A stretch of 64,000 nucleotides of DNA from Chryseobacterium sp. CY350. Lineage in GTDB: Bacteria; Bacteroidota; Bacteroidia; Flavobacteriales; Weeksellaceae. Positions 26,097 through 34,160 of the stretch are shown piece by piece. The notes under the pieces were generated by a model, which saw only the letters and a program-made list of their open reading frames with translations, searched no databases and was not told the origin of the DNA. The stretch lies in the NCBI RefSeq assembly GCF_027945075.1, contig NZ_CP116034.1, positions 3,286,001 to 3,350,000 on the forward strand, given 5' to 3'. Positions within the stretch are counted from its first letter, which is position 1, and each line of letters begins with the position of its first letter. The position numbers and the translations under genes are program-made.

Positions 26097-26813
26097 CTAG
26101 TTGAGGATGAAATTCTTATTCGGAATGTTATCAAAAACGATCTTTATATTTTTTACAAACTTCTGAAGTTCTGAAATAAAGGTTTCGTTTTCTGTTGTTT
26201 CGCCGTACACAAAAAAGTTCGTATCGCTGATTCCAAAACCGATTTTACTTAACGTAAACATTACAAAATATAAGAAATCAACTTCCGAATTCACATCCAG
26301 ATTATTGTATAAAATCACTTTCTTGTTATCAATGGCAAAAAACTCGCACTGATTATGATAAAGGTTGATATGAATTTCCTTTTTGTTCTTATTTTGAATA
26401 GAGTTTAAAAACTTTTCTCCCGAGAAATTAAATCTCACAGGAATCGAAAGTTCTTTTATTTTACGGTAAAAATCTTTCGGAAAAGTATAGTAGAACTGTA
26501 CGTTAAATTTTTTGTTCACAGAAAGCATAAGTTCCTCATTATCTTTGTCAACAGGCGCGTTGAAAGAGATGAGATCATAACCTGCATCATGTTCAGAAAA
26601 GCCTTCAGGCATTAATGTAAAGTGATTTAAAGCTGAGATCACAGCAATTTCATCAAATCTCTGTTTCAATAAAACTTCTTCAAGCTTTTGAGCAATATAA
26701 TCTTTAGGAGATTCTTCATCAACCAGATAAGATTTCTCTTCCAAAACATTTTTATTCTTGGAAATCTGATAGATCAGACCGTCTTTCGTGAAAAGTAAAT
26801 TTAGTACGTTCAT
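26097..26813 (-). CDS. DUF3822-family protein
   Basis: 238-residue cytoplasmic protein of the DUF3822 family, found next to rsmD in many Bacteroidota. The sequence suggests an actin/ASKHA-like fold (repeated short beta runs: LNLLFTKDGLIYQI, EIHINLYHNQCEFFAID, TNFFVYGE), but no catalytic motif is plain. No signal peptide or membrane helix. It lies between an Smr-domain gene and rsmD, all on the minus strand, and has a -7 element (26827-26834) just upstream. Function unknown. Confidence 0.8.
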   Translation of the reverse strand: MNVLNLLFTKDGLIYQISKNKNVLEEKSYLVDEESPKDYIAQKLEEVLLKQRFDEIAVISALNHFTLMPEGFSEHDAGYDLISFNAPVDKDNEELMLSVNKKFNVQFYYTFPKDFYRKIKELSIPVRFNFSGEKFLNSIQNKNKKEIHINLYHNQCEFFAIDNKKVILYNNLDVNSEVDFLYFVMFTLSKIGFGISDTNFFVYGETTENETFISELQKFVKNIKIVFDNIPNKNFILN

Positions 26814-26826
26814 ATGACAATTATTG

Positions 26827-26834
26827 CAAATTTA
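26827..26834 (-). promoter_or_regulatory. promoter -7 element of the DUF3822 gene
   Basis: Reads TAAATTTG on the minus strand, 14 bp before the ATG at 26813 and overlapping the end of the Smr gene. Confidence 0.55.
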
Positions 26835-27326
26835 GTGAAATTCTACCATTACCGCACCCGATTGGTGATGAAGTATTTCTTTGTTATAAAAATCTAGTCC
26901 GGTCTGGCTCTCTAACACGTCCCATACTATTTTCTGAAGAACACCGTCACCAATTCCGTGTACGATTTCAAGCCTTTTCAGGTGATTTTTTCTGCAGAAA
27001 TTTATGGTCTGAATCAATTTTTCTTTCTGAATAAACAGTCTTTCGAAACTAGCGTAGTCATTCGGGTTTTTAACTAAAAGATGAAAATGCAGGTCAAGAA
27101 TTAAAGGATTTTTATCATGCTTTTTAGAAGTCACTTTTTTCGGCTCTGCTTTTTGTACAACCTTTATGTTTTCGTAGATCGAAGCATTTTTCGGAACCAG
27201 CTTTTCTTTTTGATATTGATAAGTAAAACCATATTCGTCTTTGAAAACTACGATATTTCCGTTTACCGAAGTAATTACTCCGCTCAAATCTTCATCTACC
27301 ACCGAAATTTTATCGCCAATTTTCAT
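26832..27326 (-). CDS. Smr-domain protein
   Basis: 164-residue protein. An N-terminal SH3-like beta region (about 1-45, MKIGDKISVVDEDLSGVI) is followed by a charged linker and a C-terminal Smr domain (about 75-164) with LDLHFH near 80 and HGIGDGVLQKIVWD near 120, the two Smr motifs (DLH and HGxG). Stand-alone Smr proteins are predicted or shown to be endonucleases acting on RNA or DNA. Its partner genes are DUF3822 and rsmD. It resembles the DUF2027/Smr type of Bacteroidota in layout, though shorter. Confidence 0.85.
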   Translation of the reverse strand: MKIGDKISVVDEDLSGVITSVNGNIVVFKDEYGFTYQYQKEKLVPKNASIYENIKVVQKAEPKKVTSKKHDKNPLILDLHFHLLVKNPNDYASFERLFIQKEKLIQTINFCRKNHLKRLEIVHGIGDGVLQKIVWDVLESQTGLDFYNKEILHHQSGAVMVEFH

Positions 27327-27559
27327 ATATTTTCTTTTGTCATTTTGAGGAATAGCCTATCATCGATTTCGGGAAAGCAATCTTTTTGTTAACTAAAGTC
27401 TATTTTAAAACATTAAAAACTGCTCAAGAAGTTAGACTACATTAAGAAAATCAAATAGATTCAAAAAAAGTATTCTGCTTAAAGCGAAGCTAAATCTAAT
27501 ATTCTCAACTCCTTAATAAATCTTACTGGTTAAATTTAAAGCTTCTCGTTTTTAGTAAA

Positions 27560-28057
27560 TTAACCTTTCGCTCCCAATTCAATAATTTCCAAATCCTTAA
27601 TTTCCGTATCATCAATTACGAACCGCATCATCGTTCTCATTTTATGCCAACCTTGTTTTCCGCAAGCTCCAGGATTTAAATGTAAAAAATTATTTTTCTG
27701 ATCAAACATCGCTTTTAAAATATGAGAATGTCCCGAAATAAATAACTTCGGAGCTTTTTCAGAAATTTCTTTTTGCGCCAAAGGAGTATATTTTCCGGGA
27801 TATCCGCCGATGTGAATCATTAAAACTTCTACATTTTCGCAAAGAAAACGAGTCACTTCAGGAAATTCAGAACGAATTTTTGCACCGTCAATATTACCAT
27901 AAACACCTTTTAATGGTTTGATTTTTTCAAGCTGTTCAATGATTTCAAAACTTCCAAAATCTCCGCAATGCCAAATTTCATCAGCTTGTTTGGCATAATC
28001 TAAAATTCTATCATCAATATAAGAATGTGAATCGGAGAGGAGGAGGATTTTGGTCAT
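27560..28057 (-). CDS. YfcE/MJ0936-type phosphodiesterase
   Basis: Small calcineurin-fold phosphoesterase of 165 residues. Metal ligands are visible in order: D8 and H10 (LLSDSHSYID), HCGDFGS near 31, GNIDGA near 55 (Asp in place of the usual His after GN, normal for this subfamily), and SGHSHILK near 109. Members hydrolyse phosphodiesters in vitro; the natural substrate is not known. Divergent from the serine hydrolase gene with a -7 element at 28084-28091. The 233-bp spacer downstream holds no gene that I can see. Confidence 0.88.
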   Translation of the reverse strand: MTKILLLSDSHSYIDDRILDYAKQADEIWHCGDFGSFEIIEQLEKIKPLKGVYGNIDGAKIRSEFPEVTRFLCENVEVLMIHIGGYPGKYTPLAQKEISEKAPKLFISGHSHILKAMFDQKNNFLHLNPGACGKQGWHKMRTMMRFVIDDTEIKDLEIIELGAKG

Positions 28058-28083
28058 TATTAAATGCGAATTTCTTTAAGACG

Positions 28084-28091
28084 CAAATTTA
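28084..28091 (-). promoter_or_regulatory. promoter -7 element of the yfcE-like gene
   Basis: Reads TAAATTTG on the minus strand, 27 bp before its ATG; back to back with the next promoter. Confidence 0.6.
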
Positions 28092-28111
28092 CTCAATAAT
28101 CCCGAATTGAT

Positions 28112-28119
28112 TAACTTTG
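28112..28119 (+). promoter_or_regulatory. promoter -7 element of the serine hydrolase gene
   Basis: TAACTTTG, 14 bp before the ATG at 28133. Confidence 0.55.
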
Positions 28120-28132
28120 AAAAAATTTAAAA

Positions 28133-29674
28133 ATGAAGCAAAAGCTATCTCTATTCTTTATTCTTGTGTCTTTTATCGCATTTTCTCAGGTCGAAGAAAA
28201 GAAATTAGATGAACTAATCAAAAGTACCTTAAAAACTTTCGATGTTCCCGGAATGTCTGTCGGAGTCATCAAAGACGGAAAAATAATTTATTCAAAAGGT
28301 TTCGGTGTTCGCTCTCTGACGACAAAACAACCGATGGATGATACAACTTTGGTTGGTATTGCTTCAAATTCGAAAGCATTTACCTGTACCGCTTTGGCAA
28401 TTTTGGCAGACGAAGGAAAACTGAATTGGGATGATAAGGTCTCAAAATATATTCCTGAATTTCAAATGTATGACCCTTATGTTTCTCAAAATGTTACGAT
28501 TAAAGATTTGGTGACTCACAGAGCAGGATTAGGTTTGGGACAGGGTGATTTGATGTTCTTTCCTGAAGGAGGAAATCTTACTGTGAACGACATTGTTCAT
28601 AATGTTAGATATCTAAAACCCGAAAATCCTTTCAGAACGACTTTAGATTATAACAATATCATGTTCATCGTAGCGGGAGAAGTGATTCACAGAGTTTCAG
28701 GATTGAATTGGGCTGAATTTATCGAGCAGAGAATTATGAAACCTGTAGGAATGAATTCAAGCTTCGGAAGCTACAATAGAGCAAAAGGTGTTACCAATAA
28801 GATTGATGCTCATGCTCCTGTTGACGGAAAAGCAATCGCCGTTCCTCACGACTGGAACGAAACAGGAAATGCAGCCGGAGGAATCATGAGTAATATCAAA
28901 GATATGACGGCTTGGGCAGAATTTCTGTTGAATGGTTTTACAACAAAAGAAGGTAAGAAATTGGTTTCAGATAAACATATTCAACAGCTTTGGAATTTGC
29001 AGATTGCAAGTCCGGTTGCGATGAAAAATCCTTATGATACTGGTTTTTATGGTTATGGATTGGGTTGGTTTTTGAGCGATGTGAAAGGTCATAAGCAAAT
29101 TCAGCATACTGGTGGTTTAATCGGAACGGTGACTCAATTTACTTTGATTCCTGATATGAAATTGGGAATTGTTGTTTTAACTAATCAACAGTCTGGTGCG
29201 GCTTTCAACACGATTACGAATACTTTGAAGGACTCTTATTTAGGAATTGCCGACAGGAATTGGCTGAAAACCTACGGTGACAGAATGTTGAAAGCCAATG
29301 CGGAATACGAAAAACAAAAGAAAGATGCCTTTGCCAAATCTGATGCCTTCAAAAAAGAAAAAAATATTCAGCCGAAACCAGAACAATTTGTCGGGAAGTA
29401 CAATGATGTCTGGTTTGGTGATGTAGAAATTGCTCAGCAAGGAAATACTTATAAAATTTCATGCAAAAACTCTCCGAGATTAAAAGGTGAATTACTTCCG
29501 TATTCAAATAATTCTTTTATCATCAAATGGGATGATAGAAGCTATGATGCTGATGCTTATATTATTTTCAATTATGATGAAAACGGAAAAGCAGAATCTG
29601 CGAAGATGAAAGCAATTTCTGATATTACAGATTTTAGTTTTGACTTTGATGATCTGGATTTAAGAAGGAAATAA
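28133..29674 (+). CDS. exported serine hydrolase (class C beta-lactamase fold) with C-terminal DUF3471
   Basis: 513-residue exported protein. Signal peptide ends near residue 18 (AFSQ). The beta-lactamase/PBP-like domain (about 22-380) has the nucleophile motif S78-x-x-K81, a YNN motif near 173 and HTGG near 324. The C-terminal 110 residues form a DUF3471-type beta domain. The family includes esterases, D-aminopeptidases and class C beta-lactamases; the C-terminal domain makes a peptidase or esterase more likely than an antibiotic-resistance enzyme. A terminator and repeat hairpin follow. Confidence 0.88.
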   Translation: MKQKLSLFFILVSFIAFSQVEEKKLDELIKSTLKTFDVPGMSVGVIKDGKIIYSKGFGVRSLTTKQPMDDTTLVGIASNSKAFTCTALAILADEGKLNWDDKVSKYIPEFQMYDPYVSQNVTIKDLVTHRAGLGLGQGDLMFFPEGGNLTVNDIVHNVRYLKPENPFRTTLDYNNIMFIVAGEVIHRVSGLNWAEFIEQRIMKPVGMNSSFGSYNRAKGVTNKIDAHAPVDGKAIAVPHDWNETGNAAGGIMSNIKDMTAWAEFLLNGFTTKEGKKLVSDKHIQQLWNLQIASPVAMKNPYDTGFYGYGLGWFLSDVKGHKQIQHTGGLIGTVTQFTLIPDMKLGIVVLTNQQSGAAFNTITNTLKDSYLGIADRNWLKTYGDRMLKANAEYEKQKKDAFAKSDAFKKEKNIQPKPEQFVGKYNDVWFGDVEIAQQGNTYKISCKNSPRLKGELLPYSNNSFIIKWDDRSYDADAYIIFNYDENGKAESAKMKAISDITDFSFDFDDLDLRRK

Positions 29675-29705
29675 TTTGACAAACATATAGTCACTTGTAT
29701 CAATA

Positions 29706-29761
29706 GAAACGGGCTTTAGCCCGTTTTCTTTTTAAAAACAATCGGCTGGCTTTAGCCAAAA
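29706..29761. repeat. paired GGCTTTAGCC hairpin repeat, copy 2
   Basis: GGGCTTTAGCCC followed about 24 bp later by TGGCTTTAGCCAAAA (29747-29761), the latter identical to 6433-6447. Confidence 0.65.
29707..29731 (+). terminator. terminator after the serine hydrolase gene
   Basis: Stem AAACGGGC/GCCCGTTT, loop TTTA, followed by a T-rich run; also the first hairpin of the GGCTTTAGCC repeat. Confidence 0.75.
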
Positions 29762-29793
29762 TTTAAAATCGATAATTATCTCATATTTGTTTA

Positions 29794-30270
29794 CTAAATC
29801 TTATTTGGTTCATAATAAAACAAAAACTTTTTCTTCGAACCATCAAATTCAGACCACGAATTGCAATCGATTTCAAAGCCTGCGACACCGCACGTTGAGA
29901 AATGAAAGATGGTGTCTGTGATATAATTTGCAAAATTTGAAATTCCGTTGTTGTGAGAAAACAAGGCTACAGAGTTGATGTTGTCATCCAAATCGTAAAT
30001 AACAGAATTGAAATTATTTTCCGAAGGATTATACAACTTATCATTAGTAGAAAGATCCAGACGATAGGTTTGGTTAAAAATTTTGCACGTACTGAGAGCT
30101 CTTACCGCAGGGCTAGACACAAATTGGTCAATCAAAACATTTTGACTTTTCAGAAATTTCGACATTTTCAAGGCATCTTGTAACCCTTTGTCTGCCAGTG
30201 GTCTATCAAAATCTTCCATTTCTTCCGGCCAGTCGCTTTTTGCATGTCTTACTAAGATAAGATTCTTCAT
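29794..30270 (-). CDS. SixA-like histidine phosphatase
   Basis: Histidine phosphatase superfamily protein of 158 residues with the catalytic RHA motif at the start (LVRHAKSDWPEE), SSPAVRALSTCKIF near 53 and FSHNNGISNFANYI near 103 (second catalytic His). The RHAKSDW form and short length match SixA-type phosphohistidine phosphatases, which dephosphorylate His-phosphorylated proteins; other small-molecule substrates are possible. Single gene, divergent from ruvX, no signal peptide. Confidence 0.88.
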   Translation of the reverse strand: MKNLILVRHAKSDWPEEMEDFDRPLADKGLQDALKMSKFLKSQNVLIDQFVSSPAVRALSTCKIFNQTYRLDLSTNDKLYNPSENNFNSVIYDLDDNINSVALFSHNNGISNFANYITDTIFHFSTCGVAGFEIDCNSWSEFDGSKKKFLFYYEPNKI

Positions 30271-30369
30271 AGTTTAAGTTTAGATAAATAAAATTATAAA
30301 AAAAAAAGTTGTGTTGATACATCATTTTAGAAAAAAAACTGCGTTATGGATAAAATCATTAAAATTTCT

Positions 30370-30377
30370 TAAATTTG
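30370..30377 (+). promoter_or_regulatory. promoter -7 element of the ruvX-def operon
   Basis: TAAATTTG, 7 bp before the ATG at 30385; the leader would be almost absent. Confidence 0.55.
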
Positions 30378-30384
30378 CAGACTT

Positions 30385-30801
30385 ATGGGACAAATCCTTG
30401 CGATAGACTACGGAAAGGCTCGCTGTGGCCTTGCAGTAACCGATGATATGAGGATTATTGCAAGTGCACTGCAGACTGTTGAAACCAAGTTTTTAATGGA
30501 ATTTCTGAAGAAATATTTCAATGAAAACAAAGTTGAGGACATTGTTGTAGGTCTTCCGACAGATTTGAAGGGAAATCTTTCTGAAGTAGAAACTGATATT
30601 TTGAAATTTATTGACAATTTTAAAATAGAATTTCCCGATATTATCGTTCATCGTTTAGATGAAAGATTTACTTCAAAAATGGCATCGTTTTTTATCTCCC
30701 AAAGTGGGAAAAGTAAAAAGCAGAGACAGGAGAAAGGATTAATAGATAAAGTGAGCGCAACTATCATATTGCAGAATTTTTTAGAACAAAGAACAAGATG
30801 A
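30385..30801 (+). CDS. ruvX: YqgF/RuvX, Holliday junction resolvase-like / rRNA-processing nuclease
   Basis: RNase H-fold nuclease of 138 residues, the family called RuvX or YqgF, linked to processing of the 16S rRNA end and once annotated as a Holliday junction resolvase. Motifs: AIDYGKARCGLAVTD at the start (first Asp ligand), VVGLPTDLKG near 53, RLDERFTSKMA near 92 and DKVSATIILQNFL near 120 (last Asp). Overlaps def by 4 bases (ATGA), so the two are translationally coupled. Confidence 0.93.
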   Translation: MGQILAIDYGKARCGLAVTDDMRIIASALQTVETKFLMEFLKKYFNENKVEDIVVGLPTDLKGNLSEVETDILKFIDNFKIEFPDIIVHRLDERFTSKMASFFISQSGKSKKQRQEKGLIDKVSATIILQNFLEQRTR

Positions 30802-31370
30802 TTTTACCGATTAGAGCCTTTGGAGATCCTGTTTTGAGAAAAGTAGGAAAAGATATAGATAAAGATTATCCTGGTTTGCAGGAACTCATCGACAATATGT
30901 TTGATACGATGAATAGTGCCAATGGTATTGGTCTTGCAGCACCACAGATTGGTTTAGACATCCGTCTGTTTATTGTAGATGTGAGTCCTTTGGCAGAAGA
31001 TGAAGATTATGAAGATATTGCTGATGATCTGAAAGACTTTAAAAAAGTATTCATTAATGCTCAGATACTTGAAGAATCTGGCGAAGAGTGGAAATTTAAT
31101 GAAGGCTGTCTTTCGATTCCCGATGTACGAGAAGATGTGAAAAGAAAAAGTACGATCGTTATAGAATATTATGACGAAAATTTTGTTAAGCATAAAGAAA
31201 CTTTTTCCGATATTAGAGCCCGCGTAATTCAGCATGAGTATGACCATATTGAAGGCACGCTTTTTACCGATCATTTAAGCTCGTTAAAGAAAAAACTGGT
31301 AAAAGGTAAATTGGTAAAAATCTCTCAGGGTGATGTATCGATCAACTATAAAATGAGATTTCCGAAATAA
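30798..31370 (+). CDS. def: peptide deformylase
   Basis: Removes the formyl group from new proteins. 190 residues with all three motifs: GIGLAAPQIG near 42, EGCLSIPD near 103 (metal Cys) and QHEYDHIEG near 144 (HExxH metal ligands and catalytic Glu). Contains the acidic loop EDEDYEDIADD typical of Bacteroidota forms. Second gene after ruvX, overlapping by 4 bases. Cytoplasmic. Confidence 0.96.
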   Translation: MILPIRAFGDPVLRKVGKDIDKDYPGLQELIDNMFDTMNSANGIGLAAPQIGLDIRLFIVDVSPLAEDEDYEDIADDLKDFKKVFINAQILEESGEEWKFNEGCLSIPDVREDVKRKSTIVIEYYDENFVKHKETFSDIRARVIQHEYDHIEGTLFTDHLSSLKKKLVKGKLVKISQGDVSINYKMRFPK

Positions 31371-31444
31371 TTAAATAAAAAATAAATAATAATAAACTGC
31401 GGTTTGTCTTAAACAGATTGCTAAAATTTTAAAAAAATAAGATT

Positions 31445-32008
31445 ATGCTGTTAGAAAAAATAATTTCGATTTCTGGTAAACCAGGTCTTTACAAATTAGT
31501 TTCGCAATTGAAAAACGGATTTATTATTGAAGACGTTACAACAAAAAAGAAAGTAAGCATTGGTAATTCAAGCCAGGTGAGCTTATTAGATAATATCGCC
31601 ATGTTCACATTCGATAAAGAAGTTCCTTTGTTCGAAGTTTTTGAAAATATTGCTAAAAACTACGAGTACAAAGAAACTATTTCTCACAAATCTACTGAAG
31701 AAGAATTGAAAGAGTTTATGGGAGCATCTCTTCCAAACTACGATACAGAAAGAGTTTATTTTTCTGATATTAAAAAGTTGGCTCAATGGTATAATATTCT
31801 TCACAAAGCTGGCTATATTACGCCGGAAAGCTTCGTAAAAGCTGAGCCGGAAACTGTAGAAGGAGAAAGTGCTGAAGGTGAAATCACTGCTGACAAAGCA
31901 GCTCCTAAAAAAGCAGCTCCGAAAGCTGACAAACCTGCAACTCCAAAAGTGAAAGCAAGTTCTGGAGCAAAAGCAGCTACTAAAAGTACACACAGAAAAA
32001 TGGGATAA
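31445..32008 (+). CDS. DUF5606-family protein with basic Ala/Lys tail
   Basis: 187-residue protein. Residues 1-130 form the DUF5606 domain (LEKIISISGKPGLYKLVSQLKNGF onward), found in Bacteroidota, usually after def. The last 50 residues are low-complexity Ala/Lys/Pro (PKKAAPKA-type repeats), resembling histone H1-like tails, so nucleic-acid binding is possible. No signal or membrane helix. Third in line after ruvX and def, and likely in the same transcript, ending at a strong terminator. Function unknown. Confidence 0.85.
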   Translation: MLLEKIISISGKPGLYKLVSQLKNGFIIEDVTTKKKVSIGNSSQVSLLDNIAMFTFDKEVPLFEVFENIAKNYEYKETISHKSTEEELKEFMGASLPNYDTERVYFSDIKKLAQWYNILHKAGYITPESFVKAEPETVEGESAEGEITADKAAPKKAAPKADKPATPKVKASSGAKAATKSTHRKMG

Positions 32009-32031
32009 TTTAGTTTATCTGGATTTATACA

Positions 32032-32061
32032 AAACCTTATCAGCAATGATGAGGTTTTTTT
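32032..32061 (+). terminator. terminator after the DUF5606 gene
   Basis: 11-bp stem AAACCTTATCA/TGATGAGGTTT (one G-T pair), GCAA loop, seven T. Confidence 0.88.
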
Positions 32062-32108
32062 GTTTTTGGGCTAAAAAATTTGACTTAGGAAAATGGAGCG
32101 TTAGGAAA

Positions 32109-32312
32109 TCGAAGATTCGACGAAGTCAAAATTAAAAGTTAATCCGATAAGAAATTACCACTGTTTGAAGCGCGACAATGGTTTTGAACTAAAAAACAAA
32201 TTTAGAACTCGCTCAAGTTTTGGGAATTTTAGGATTTACTTTTAATTTTTAGAGGAAGTTTCCAAATCTTGAACTTTTGGTTCTTTGTTTGACTTCGTCG
32301 AATCTTTGATTT
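32109..32312. repeat. MITE-like inverted-repeat element in the DUF5606-mazG spacer
   Basis: The 363-bp spacer holds no gene. Its ends are inverted copies: GATTCGACGAAGTCAAA at 32114-32130 and TTTGACTTCGTCGAATC at 32288-32304. Further in, ATTAAAAGTTAATCC (32131-32145) is mirrored by GGATTTACTTTTAAT upstream of the right arm, with about 42 extra bases between the two right-arm blocks. The whole can fold into one long hairpin. No transposase and no clear target-site duplication. Confidence 0.65.
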
Positions 32313-32341
32313 CAAGACAAAAGAACTAATAAAGATTTACT

Positions 32342-32349
32342 TAAATTTG
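32342..32349 (+). promoter_or_regulatory. promoter -7 element of mazG
   Basis: TAAATTTG, 22 bp before the ATG at 32372. Confidence 0.6.
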
Positions 32350-32371
32350 TACCACTTTTTAATTCTCAATT

Positions 32372-33145
32372 ATGAATACCAGACAGGAAAAACTTGAAGC
32401 TTTTGGAAGACTTTTGGATATTATGGATGATCTTCGTGAAAAATGTCCGTGGGATCAAAAACAGACGCTTCAGACACTTCGTCATCTGACGTTGGAAGAA
32501 TCTTACGAACTTTCTGATGCACTTTTGCAGGAAGATTTAATGGAGATTAAAAAAGAACTTGGAGACGTACTTCTACATCTGGTTTTTTATGCTAAAATAG
32601 GCTCAGAAAAAGAAAGTTTTGACATTGCTGATGTTATCAATTCTTTAAACGAAAAGTTGATTTTCCGTCATCCTCATATTTATGGTGATGTCGAAGTGAA
32701 GGATGAAGAAGAAGTAAAACAAAATTGGGAAAAGCTGAAACTGAAAGAAGGTAATAAATCTATTTTGGGTGGAGTTCCAAAAGGATTACCAAGTATGGTG
32801 AAAGCTTACAGAATTCAGGATAAAGTAAAAGGAATTGGTTTTGAATTTCACGATGCTGAAGATGCCTGGAAGAAAGTAGACGAAGAGATTCAGGAATTTC
32901 ATGAGGAAACCGATTTGGATAAAAAAGAACTTGAATTGGGAGATGTATTTTTCTCATTAATCAATTACGCCAGAATTTCAGGTTTAAATCCGGATTCGGC
33001 ATTGGAAAGAACCAATCTGAAATTCATTTCGAGATTTCAGAAAATGGAAAATTTAGCCAAAGAAAATAATTCAAAACTTGAAAATATGACTTTGGAAGAG
33101 ATGGATGTTCTGTGGGAAAAAGCGAAACTTTTAAATAAAAACTAA
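32372..33145 (+). CDS. mazG: MazG nucleoside triphosphate pyrophosphohydrolase
   Basis: Hydrolyses nucleoside triphosphates to monophosphates and pyrophosphate. The 257-residue protein has two MazG domains: the first with CPWDQKQTLQTLRHLTLEESYEL (35-57) and EELGDVLLHLVFYAKI-like KKELGDVLLHLVFYAKI (Mg-binding E/D residues), the second with EIQEFHEE and LELGDVFFSLINYAR near 188. This is the standard double-domain form. A lipoprotein gene follows after 1 bp, so the two are probably co-transcribed. Confidence 0.94.
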   Translation: MNTRQEKLEAFGRLLDIMDDLREKCPWDQKQTLQTLRHLTLEESYELSDALLQEDLMEIKKELGDVLLHLVFYAKIGSEKESFDIADVINSLNEKLIFRHPHIYGDVEVKDEEEVKQNWEKLKLKEGNKSILGGVPKGLPSMVKAYRIQDKVKGIGFEFHDAEDAWKKVDEEIQEFHEETDLDKKELELGDVFFSLINYARISGLNPDSALERTNLKFISRFQKMENLAKENNSKLENMTLEEMDVLWEKAKLLNKN

Positions 33146-33146
33146 A

Positions 33147-34025
33147 ATGAGAATGAATATATTTTGTACAGTATCTGCTATTTTATTAATGAGCTGTAAC
33201 CCAAAAAATCAAAAAGAAAAAGTGGAGAATGATTCATTAAAAATAGAATTTTCTCTTCCAAAAAAACTGAAAGAGGTTTCAGGAATTGCACTTTCGCAAG
33301 ACCAGAAAACTATTTGGGCAATTGAAGATGCAGGAAATAAAAATGTGGTTTACGGATTGAACCGACAAGGTGAACTGACTACAGACGTTTTGGTGGAAAA
33401 CGTAGATAACAACGACTGGGAAGATATTACAAAAGATGCAGCCGGAAATATCTACATTGGAGATTTCGGGAATAATGAAAATGACAGACAGAATCTTTCC
33501 ATCTTAAAGTTAGATTTAAAAAGTGAATCTCAGAAATCTACAAAGGTCATTCAGATGACGAAATTTCATTACGAAGGGCAAACTGAGTTTCCTCCAAAAA
33601 AATCAAATTTACTCTATGATTGTGAAGCTTTTGTAGAGAAAGACGGCAATTTTTATCTTTTCACAAAAAACAGAAGCAAAGGTTTTGACGGAACTTTCCT
33701 AGTCTTCCAGATTCCGAATAAAGAAGGAGATTTTGAAGCTAAATTGGTTGGTAAATTAAAATTAGAAGGTGGTTATAATGATGCAGCAATTACTTCAGCA
33801 ACGATCAATTCAAAAAATCAGATTGTTCTTTTGAATCATAAAAAAATTAATTTGCTTTCAGGATTTACAGCGAATGATTTTAGTTCAGCCAAAATTCAAA
33901 AAATATCATTGAATCACAATTCGCAAAAGGAAGCGGTCGTTTTTGTTGATGATAAAACCTTGTTGATTGCTGATGAAAAGGATAAACAAACTGGAGGAAA
34001 TGTGTATCAGTTTTCTTTAAAATAA
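33147..34025 (+). CDS. predicted lipoprotein with beta-propeller-like repeats
   Basis: 292-residue lipoprotein: signal MRMNIFCTVSAILLMSC with lipobox Cys at 17. The body has recurrent blocks of the type KEVSGIALSQDQKTIWAIED, DITKDAAGNIYIGDFGNN and TINSKNQIVLLNHKKI, which look like beta-propeller blades. No catalytic motif is plain. It starts 1 bp after mazG, but the functional link to nucleotide hydrolysis is not obvious. Either ATG 33147 or 33153 could be the start. Function unknown. Confidence 0.75.
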   Translation: MRMNIFCTVSAILLMSCNPKNQKEKVENDSLKIEFSLPKKLKEVSGIALSQDQKTIWAIEDAGNKNVVYGLNRQGELTTDVLVENVDNNDWEDITKDAAGNIYIGDFGNNENDRQNLSILKLDLKSESQKSTKVIQMTKFHYEGQTEFPPKKSNLLYDCEAFVEKDGNFYLFTKNRSKGFDGTFLVFQIPNKEGDFEAKLVGKLKLEGGYNDAAITSATINSKNQIVLLNHKKINLLSGFTANDFSSAKIQKISLNHNSQKEAVVFVDDKTLLIADEKDKQTGGNVYQFSLK

Positions 34026-34031
34026 ACATCT

Positions 34032-34102
34032 AGTTTGTCCATTCCGGAGGAATCTCAGCAATTCATTCAAATGTTGTAAAGATTCTTTCAGAATGACAAA
34101 CT
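34032..34102. repeat. imperfect inverted repeat (GAATGACAAACT type)
   Basis: Left arm 34032-34055 begins AGTTTGTC; right arm AGATTCTTTCAGAATGACAAACT-like sequence at 34080-34102 is its approximate reverse complement. Shares the AGATTC...GAATGACAA core with 12922-12940. Fills the spacer between two convergent genes and may end transcription. Confidence 0.55.
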
Positions 34103-34160
34103 TTGTTTTATAAACTACAAAATTTAGTTTAAGAGGGTTAAATAAAGCGTTCAACGACCG

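Noticed and set aside
28133..29674. Beta-lactamase resistance gene
   Set aside because: It has the SxxK/YxN/HTGG fold motifs but also a C-terminal DUF3471-type domain, which fits esterase or peptidase members better.
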